Part shown: piece by piece, positions 58,401 to 64,000 of the stretch
How the letters are laid out: every line of letters begins with the position of its first letter
How positions within the stretch are numbered: the stretch's first letter is position 1
Position numbers and translations under genes: made by a program
From: Podocnemis expansa
Taxonomy: Eukaryota; Chordata; Testudines; Podocnemididae
Assembly (NCBI GenBank): GCA_007922195.1
Contig: ML681964.1
Location: 9,177,310-9,241,309 of the forward strand
Length of the DNA stretch: 64,000 nucleotides
Direction of reading: 5' to 3'
The notes under the pieces: generated by a model
The model's database searches: none
The model's input: the letters and a program-made list of their open reading frames with translations, nothing else
What the model was told of the DNA's origin: nothing

Positions 58401-59160
58401 AAATCTACAAAGATTGTTAAAAAAAGAAAAAACCTTGTTTCCCCATCTAGTCATTAAGAGTCTGCCTTGGTTGCAGTTAGATGGGGATGGAGAAGAAAAC
58501 ACACAAAATCCAAGGACTCCTGAACTATGAAGAAAAGGTGTACATACAAATACAGAAAGTCCCTTCCTTCACAACCAAAGCCAGACTGTTTGAGTGATCA
58601 TGAGAATTTTACACTTTGTGCAGCAACCAATGTTAATCTTGCTATGCATCTTAACTGCATGCATTAAACAAGTGAATTGTTAGAATAGCTATATGGCCAT
58701 CTAGAATCACTTGACACCAACAACAGTTTTAAAAAGTAAGTATTCAAACTTACGTTGTGGCACTCTGGCTCCAGCAAGCAGCATATACAAGCTTACAAGT
58801 CTGTAATCCCCTTGAACTAACGGCATTAATCTTTAGCTCCTGGGTCTCAAAGCATGAGCATGTACTGCATGAATCCTAGATTCTACCACTACTGTAGATA
58901 GCTAAACCTGGAAGCTTGTAAAGACAGTCATTGGCAAAGAAGGTATACACTCAATACAAAGCAAGAGAAAAAGTAACTCTCTCTCTCTCTCTCTCACCTC
59001 CAATGGTGCTCTCTTGAAACTCATGAAATTGGCCTTTTACAAAACGAAGCACCAAACTTGATTTGCCAACAGCAGACTCTCCCAGAAGTACTAGTTTGAA
59101 CTGGCATATTTTATTGCCAGCATTTGGCCCATTGGGTCTTGCTGCTCCTCGATTAGCCAT
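45661..59160 (-). CDS. RAB5A: RAB5A, early-endosome Rab GTPase
   Basis: Small GTPase that drives early-endosome fusion and endocytic uptake by recruiting effectors such as EEA1, rabaptin-5 and VPS34. It acts on the cytosolic face of plasma membrane and early endosomes. Coding sequence join(59160..58998, 54389..54238, 52180..52058, 49809..49716, 45776..45661) gives 215 residues, the same length as mammalian RAB5A. Motifs: P-loop GESAVGKS (27-34), switch I Thr52, WDTAGQE (74-80, Gln79), GNKAD (132-136), ETSAK (161-165) and C-terminal CCSN (212-215) for double geranylgeranylation. The [13 protein letters not shown] start distinguishes RAB5A from RAB5B and RAB5C. All five exons meet GT/AG rules with phases 1, 0, 0, 1. 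The tail before CCSN differs from my memory of the mammalian protein; the rest is nearly invariant. Confidence 0.98.
45777..49715 (-). other. RAB5A: RAB5A intron between coding exons 4 and 5
   Basis: 3,939 bases. It contains one terminal-inverted-repeat element at 46270-46872. The remainder is AT-rich and unremarkable. A 154-codon plus-strand open frame at 48884-49348 has no recognised domain and runs antisense in the intron. Confidence 0.8.
46270..46872. mobile_element. Inverted-terminal-repeat DNA element, TATACTCATGTATAAGC ends
   Basis: The left end TGTATATACTCATGTATAAG is the inverted complement of the right end (GCTTATCCACGAGTATACAC) with a few mismatches. The interior is GC-rich and full of AGCAGCGGCAGGGG-like words, in contrast with the AT-rich intron, and has no transposase. 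The family is uncertain, either hAT- or mariner-like. The 193-codon open frame through it is compositional. Confidence 0.65.
49716..49809 (-). CDS. RAB5A: RAB5A coding exon 4
   Basis: Encodes residues 147-177 plus one base, from [20 protein letters not shown] to EIFMAI. It contains the SAK nucleotide-binding motif. Acceptor TTGTAG, donor ATTG|GTAAGT (GT at 49715-49714). Confidence 0.98.
49810..52057 (-). other. RAB5A: RAB5A intron between coding exons 3 and 4
   Basis: 2,248 bases of AT-rich DNA in which I recognise no repeat or RNA gene. Confidence 0.75.
52058..52180 (-). CDS. RAB5A: RAB5A coding exon 3
   Basis: Encodes residues 106-146 ([13 protein letters not shown] through RAVDFQ), including the guanine-specificity motif NKAD at 133-136. 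Acceptor TTAACAG, donor CAG|GTATAT (GT at 52057-52056). It is in phase at both ends (123 bases). Confidence 0.98.
52181..54237 (-). other. RAB5A: RAB5A intron between coding exons 2 and 3
   Basis: 2,057 bases. It has an A-rich simple-sequence stretch (AAAATAAAA words) at ~52880-52918. No transposon or RNA gene was recognised. Confidence 0.75.
54238..54389 (-). CDS. RAB5A: RAB5A coding exon 2
   Basis: Encodes residues 55-105, from [12 protein letters not shown] through YDVTNE, with WDTAGQE and the switch II MYYRG segment. The acceptor is a T-rich tract then GTAG; the donor is GAG|GTAAGT (GT at 54237-54236). Confidence 0.98.
55415..55560 (-). mobile_element. tRNA-Val-derived SINE with CR1-like tail and (ATTG)n
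   Basis: On the minus strand an A-box-like TAGTGTAGTGG (55546-55536) and a B-box GGTTCAATTCC (55502-55492) flank an intact anticodon-like hairpin CCGC-TTAACAT-GCGG, with AAC at the anticodon position as in tRNA-Val. Acceptor-stem pairing is absent, so it is not a functional tRNA. Downstream come GGGGGTTGGACTCGATGATC and CATGAGGTCCCTTCCAGCCC, a CR1 3'-end-like tail, then about seven ATTG units. This suggests CR1 enzymes mobilised it. The copy looks full length. Confidence 0.85.
55729..55880 (+). mobile_element. SINE-like repeat, GAGTCCTGTGGCAC family, near full length
   Basis: The order is head AGTTCCAAAGTGGTAGCTGT, TTAGTCTAGTTCAG, core GAGTCCTGTGACAC, then ATTTATTTATCACATGAGCT, TTGTGGGAGAGAATCCCACT, TTGTCAGATGCTTTGAAGAT and CTTACAGAATGGGA. 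This is the clearest single-arm (non-fold-back) copy and serves as a local consensus for the block order. Confidence 0.83.
56483..56770. mobile_element. Harbinger-like MITE, GTCTCAGAGTCC subfamily
   Basis: GGGTTTGTCCATATTGTGAT is followed by GAGTCTCAGAGTCCACTTCA, CAGGATTATAAAATTGCAAT, an inverted CAGGCTCTGAGACC, and AGGCCAGCCACAGCCATGC. The same blocks in order occur at 10822-11074. The termini are decayed. Non-coding. Confidence 0.6.
58977..58995. repeat. (CT)n microsatellite abutting a RAB5A splice donor
   Basis: About nine to ten CT units directly follow the donor on the minus strand, so the intron begins GTGAGAGAGAGAGAG. Array length in this individual is as given by the assembly only. 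Confidence 0.95.
58998..59160 (-). CDS. RAB5A: RAB5A coding exon 1
   Basis: Encodes residues 1-54 plus one base. The ATG is at 59160-59158. An in-frame TTG six bases upstream is not used. It holds the P-loop and the effector-loop segment ESTIG. The donor is GGAG|GTGAGAGAG, where the intron start merges into a (CT)n/(GA)n microsatellite. The exon probably extends upstream as 5' UTR to 59251, where TTAATAAACAG gives an acceptor. Confidence 0.98.
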
Positions 59161-59251
59161 GTCCAATTTAGAAAGAAGTCCCTTTTTTCAAATTCTTGAG
59201 AAGAAAGAATTCCAGGATGTGACCCTTGATGTTCTTACTCCTTGTAGCAAC
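59161..59251 (-). other. RAB5A: RAB5A 5' UTR, part in coding exon 1
   Basis: It lies between a plausible acceptor (TTAATAAACAG, AG at 59253-59252) and the ATG. The sequence resembles what I remember of the mammalian RAB5A leader in this exon, but the acceptor has a weak pyrimidine tract. No upstream ATG was noticed. Confidence 0.55.
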
Positions 59252-62200
59252 CTGTTTATTAAAAGATAATATATGCTATTAGAGTCAGAAACTACAAGAG
59301 AAGGACCAACATATTACAGATCAAAACTGCAACACTAATTATATAAAATGAGCTCTAGTAATAATCATATACAAGTTAATGGTTCAGGGCTTTCTCAGGT
59401 GAATTATCTTTATTGTTTTACGTGAAACAAGCCAATAGTTCTACCAGTACAGCTCCAAAACATTTTTATAATATACTTTTGTGAACGTTTGATTTTAAGA
59501 AGTACTTGTTTGACACCCAAGATCTTTGAGTAGCCTCAACAAACTGATTTTTTTACAGAAAGATAACTCAGGGTTTTCTGAAATCAGGCCTCTTCCCCTT
59601 TAAGATTTCAAACTAGGTAACCAAAAATGTCAATCACTTTTAAATGCCATTACCTTACATTTTCTATGTTCCCTATGAGACTTTGGTTCATGTTGTGTCT
59701 CTCATGCTATTGTGAACTCAGGCTAATATTTAAGGGTATGATAGATACAAACCTGCATATTTCCATTCCATTTCCTCTCTTGTTATGAACTTCTTAATCA
59801 GAAGTTCCTCTTTCAGGATTTTGCTGATTCTAAGTAATTCCTGACCACTCAAAACAAACGCTTAACTTGGATGAAGAATTACTGGAAAACAATCACACCA
59901 GCACTTCAGATGTAATCAATTTACAGTAGTTTTCTAAGAGTTTATCCCTACAACGTACGTGAACTGCAATGTTTTCAAAATGAAAGGCATTCATTCAAAA
60001 GTGAATGTCACCTCTGATTTGAACAGTGTCTCTGATTTAACTTACATACCTGAAGGAGCTAAGGGACTGGTAATAGCATACGGCGCTTTCCACCTTCAGG
60101 TCAATAGGAACCCCAAATCATCACTATATGATGACCGCCTGGTGTCTTATGTAAAATGAATAGCTAGTCTCAATCTGGGATGTAGCACAGGTGTTCACAT
60201 ATTTTACAAACCACAACCAGAACCCTATTAAGTAGTCATCAGATAGGTCGAAAATTTTCTTATTCACTGCAACAGCTCAGATTAAGCAGCCTTTTCCACA
60301 AAAAGAGTGCCTCCGAAAGAGTGGTGCAACATTTAGTCCAGCTCTTTCCAACTGACAATTCCATTCAAAAATAAAATGTCAGATGACCACATGTGGGATG
60401 TGTGTCTACGCTGGTCAATCCATTCTATTACTAGGTAGAAGTGAGTACTCTTGTGTTCATTGTCAACACACAAAATTAAAGCCTGCCACGACTACATTGG
60501 GATTTTGATGTGCTAGTTAACATATTAACAATGCACTTTTTTTTTTTTAGTGTAGAAACAGCCTTAGTATATGCACTGCAAACATAACAGGAAACAGAAC
60601 ATTGACTGAAAATAAGGCTGTATTTGCCTACAGTAAATCAAGCGCATTTGAATCCAGCAACATTTTCAGTCATTACCAATGGCCAGATTGAAACCAACTG
60701 CCAAGTTCTAGAACCATTTCTGAGCCTTCCAGTTCACCACCAACCCACTGTGCACCTAATGCTCAAGTTCAGCATTCACTTTGCTTTGCAAGCTTTATTT
60801 TATGACTTTATATTCATACTGCTGCTAAAAGCACTGTCCCTTCCTCAAGCTGCTGGCAGATGATTTCTGAACCTTATACTACCACTTTTACCCCTCCTTC
60901 ATATTACACCTTCATTTATTTACATCTTTATTACATCCATCCATGAAACCACACAGACCTCCATAACACAGTACCTTGACGAACACATCAACTGATAAAC
61001 ATTGGCATTCCTCCCACAGTGACCCCAGAGCAAAGAGTGAAACTGTGAGCAGAATGTGAATTCTGGTTCGTCATGGCAGTATAGACCAATATCTGAATCT
61101 TTTTATAATGAAGTTGCTCCCTTCACAGAGGGCTGAACTTACCTTGCAGAGCACACTAAAGGTCCTGCTGCCAGAGCTTGCTAATCCTTCATACACAGGC
61201 CTGTACAGTAGGAACTGTCATATTTTGTCAATTCTCAAAGTCACATAGAAATCCTTTTTGACTCAATTATAGTACTACTCACTAAGATTTAAATATATTG
61301 CCTCACATTTTTATGCCTACATAGCCAGTGGAAGTGACCCTGCCACTGTGCAGTTCAACTGACCAACGTTAGCAGGACTCGTGTTAGTGCTTTAAAAAAA
61401 AAAAAAAAAAACCACTCTGATGTTGTGGCGCAGGCTGGAATGCTAGCTCTGAAGTCTAGACAATCAGAGAGGGCTTTGGAGCCCAAGTCGCAATGTCAAT
61501 GCATTGTCTGCACAGCTAATTTTGGAGCGTTAGCCCCTCTAGTCTGAAAGTTTGTTAACCCTGGCTAAGAGGTTCACTCTTGCAAACTCTACAGACATAC
61601 TTGCAAACAACACAGAAGGAAAAGAACCTCTCTACACTGAAACCCAACTTCTACTACTAGGTAAACACAAACAAAAACATCATAGTGACAGCAGTACAAT
61701 CAGAAACTCCATACCACAGTTAACATACAGTTTTCTTGATCTGAATGTATATTATTAATTTGAGGGAATCCTCCTGAAGATGAAGTGCTCTGTTAGTCTA
61801 AAATGCACTTTTTATCTTACATGAGATCTAAAAATGGATCTACACATTTAAAAAGAAATGTAAAAATTGTCTTCTCCTTAGTCAACTTAAAAATGTGAGT
61901 GAATTATGTATCACATCTGACTTGCTATGGGTTGTTTCAACAGAATGATGTACAAATAATCTATCTACATAAACTGCAAAGCAACTCCTATGAGTGGATT
62001 AACATATTTACTCCCTCCCCTAGCTACATTGCAAAAAAGAAAATGACACACAGCTGTCAACTGTGAAACAACCACCACATGGTGGGGTCAGCATATACCC
62101 GCACTTCAATTTTCATCTTAAAATTTTAAAAATAATATATCAGATTGTCAGCTCGCCTCACTTAAGAAAGTAAAAATAATTATAACATTATCTTTTCAAG

Positions 62201-63910
62201 TCCTCTGTTTTGAATACATTACTTTAGATAGCACTGGATTACAGTTCAGCAAGTGTGTTCAGAAAATTAGTCAAAGTTTTGTTTTGTTTTTAAACTTCTA
62301 ATGAATTCCACCAGCTACTTTGCACTTTGTAGAAAGAAATTTAGGCTCAAGTAAGGGCCAAATCCGGTATCATATGATCCTTCCTTTATATCCTGGTAGC
62401 AGGAAAAGGATGTGATTCACGACTGTAGGTGTGACAAGACTTCACATGTTACTACACATGTAATTACTTCTCTCAAAATGGTAATTTATAGGCTCCTTTA
62501 CAGAACTGGAATAATTACTTTTTACAGAGCTCCTTTCAGACTCCCAGCAGTTTTTTTTCAGCACTAGTTTAAACAGGCTACTGAGATAGCGCCCTACATC
62601 GAGCTGGGAGGAATGTGCTCCCTATTTAAAAAAGAGGCAGAATTGTTGCAATTAGTTTAAAATAAACAGATTTTTGTAGCCCTCATTCACTACAGATCAC
62701 CCAACATGCTCAGATACTATGGATGAGAGGCACTCTACAACAGCAAAATATTTTAACAGCTGAAAGGAATGACAAATATGCCTTTACAGAGGACTCAAAA
62801 TGCTACAAGTAGCCATGGGAAACTCCTGCAACTTCAAAGCACATCTATAGATAGCATGAAGAGAACTTTGCAATATGGGGTGCAGTCTTGGAGCTTTGTC
62901 CCAATTATCCCTGTAGCAGAGATGTTTTCTAAATACTGCAGATGGGACTTCAGCTGTTACTAAATGCCAGAAATATGCCAAATGTTAATTATTTTCCAGA
63001 AGAAAGCAAACTTCCCCAAGCATTCCTTTGATGCCAACACATTAATGATGCCATTAAGAAAACCCACTACATCCATTGCACCCACTTACCACCAGACCAC
63101 ATGGATTTTAAGTCCTTTTAGCCTGAAAAGCCAGACATTTTAAGGCATATTTATCTGTTTTCCAGGTTGCAGAGCACCTCATCATTACTCTCCCTAAACA
63201 TTTTCTGAAGCAGAAAGGTCAGGCTTTAAGTTTTTGTATTTCATCAGTTACTCCTACTAGGCTCGGTGGTCCCAAATACTTAGTATTGCTTTCATAGACC
63301 CATTTTCAAACTCAAGTATTAATATCTTTCAAACTGGTAACAAAAAAAAAAATCAAACTACTTGATATGCTCAATAAAACACATCTAACAAATCTCTTTA
63401 AAGAGCTATCAATCCTTACCAGTACCTATGGAGGATTTAAAAACCAGCCTCCAATTTCCCATCCTCCAAGATCTCTACTGAGATTCAGGCCACATTTGTT
63501 TACCACTAGTCTTGGTAACCAGAGAAAATGTGGTATAAAAAGAAAACCATGGAAAAGGCAAGGATCCTTGTTTGTGTACACTAAGCACACAGCAAATAAA
63601 TTCAGATCTTTACAGGATGATTTTACATCAATTCCAACACTCACATTAGCAGCAATAGCTATTCCTAACCCTATAGTCATGGTAATGATGTCCCAGATGG
63701 AGTAATACAATGTAGAGCTCCTAGGCCCCAATTATGCAAATAAATTTGATTTAAAAAAAAAAAAATCAGCAATTTGTTCATATTGAATAACCTTTCTATT
63801 TTACAGGTGTTTTAAGGGCAGTACATATCTGAAGTAACACTAGTTGGAAAACTGAAAATTTAAAGATCTTGTTTTAACTTTATCATTAATGACTTGATTT
63901 TTGAGTTTTA
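59252..63910 (-). other. RAB5A: RAB5A intron 1 (5' non-coding side)
   Basis: AT-rich DNA without a CpG island, so the RAB5A promoter and first exon should lie beyond 64000. A Harbinger-like relic with GTGTGTCTACGCTGG and TTAGTGTAGAAACAGCC spans ~60397-60570. An A run of 18 lies at ~61393-61410. No coding exon was recognised. The open frames are short and without homology. Confidence 0.6.
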
Positions 63911-64000
63911 AAATGGATAGCCGTGTTAGTCTAGTCCAGCGAAAAAACAACAAGGAGTTGTGTGGCACTTGAAGACTAACAGATTTATTTTTTGCATGAG
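63911..64000 (+). mobile_element. SINE-like repeat, truncated by the window edge
   Basis: The head AAATGGATAGCCGTGTTAGT and CTAGTCCAGCGAAAAAACAA lead to GGAGTTGTGTGGCACTTGAA, GACTAACAGATTTA and TTTTTTGCATGAG at the last base. It is most like the fold-back copy at 18152 and continues outside the window. Confidence 0.82.

Larger units (their letters stand above)
54390..58997 (-). other. RAB5A: RAB5A intron between coding exons 1 and 2
   Basis: 4,608 bases. It carries a tRNA-Val SINE (55415-55560), a GAGTCCTGTGGCAC-family SINE (55729-55880), a Harbinger-like MITE (56483-56770), a CAAA-rich tract at 57378-57402 and a GT/GC/GA tract near 57749-57769. The donor end is a microsatellite. A GC-rich patch at 57024-57290, with CAGTGCTCAACAAACCCTGG at its left, may be another old hAT relic but lacks clear ends. 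Confidence 0.75.

Noticed and set aside
59161..59166. Upstream in-frame TTG as an alternative RAB5A start
   Set aside because: RAB5A proteins begin at the ATG giving MA(S/N)RG. A TTG two codons upstream has no support in a vertebrate mRNA.

Overview
The window is vertebrate nuclear DNA, most probably from a turtle. The evidence is a CR1-type LINE, many copies of a short SINE-like family whose core contains GAGTCCTGTGGCAC, a tRNA-Val-headed SINE with a CR1-like tail, and numerous hAT-like and Harbinger-like non-autonomous DNA transposons. The intron-exon genes are vertebrate orthologues. Crocodilian or another sauropsid origin cannot be excluded from the sequence alone. A run of 10 N at 20944-20953 marks an assembly gap.

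Three protein-coding genes are supported, in the order KAT2B - PP2D1 - RAB5A. From memory this is the mirror image of the human 3p24 order RAB5A - PP2D1 - KAT2B. KAT2B (minus strand) contributes only its first two coding exons, 20138-19890 and 8140-8014, with a CpG-island promoter around 19.6-20.56 kb. The rest of the gene lies off the left edge. PP2D1 (plus strand) is complete as a two-exon coding region, 39028-40048 joined to 43121-44097, 665 codons plus stop. RAB5A (minus strand) is complete in coding sequence: five coding exons from 59160 down to 45661, 215 codons plus stop, every junction in phase with consensus GT/AG. Its non-coding first exon and promoter must lie right of 64000.

Layout: 1-8013 is KAT2B intron 2, including a 3' portion of a CR1 LINE at 1-1975. 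8141-19889 is KAT2B intron 1, dense in small transposons. 19.6-20.6 kb is the KAT2B CpG island. 20.9-25.7 kb is a repeat block with a gapped tandem repeat, two long hAT-like elements, GC-rich degenerate repeat DNA and a three-layer nest of transposons. 25.7-39 kb is repeat-sprinkled DNA between the KAT2B start and PP2D1, with an X-box-like palindrome at 27935-27948. 39-44.3 kb is PP2D1. About 44.3-64 kb is RAB5A, whose 3' UTR converges tail-to-tail on that of PP2D1 within a few tens of bases.

The genes do not form a pathway: KAT2B is a nuclear acetyltransferase, RAB5A an early-endosome GTPase, and PP2D1 a PP2C-fold protein that appears to be a pseudophosphatase. I found no operon-like or defence-type system. 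The most interesting signals are fold-back SINEs whose whole hairpin is enclosed by a single target-site duplication, DNA transposons whose interiors are built from repeated palindromic words, the loss of a cluster of metal-binding acidic residues in PP2D1 together with a duplicated linker module, and a (CT)n microsatellite that forms the start of a RAB5A intron directly at its splice donor.
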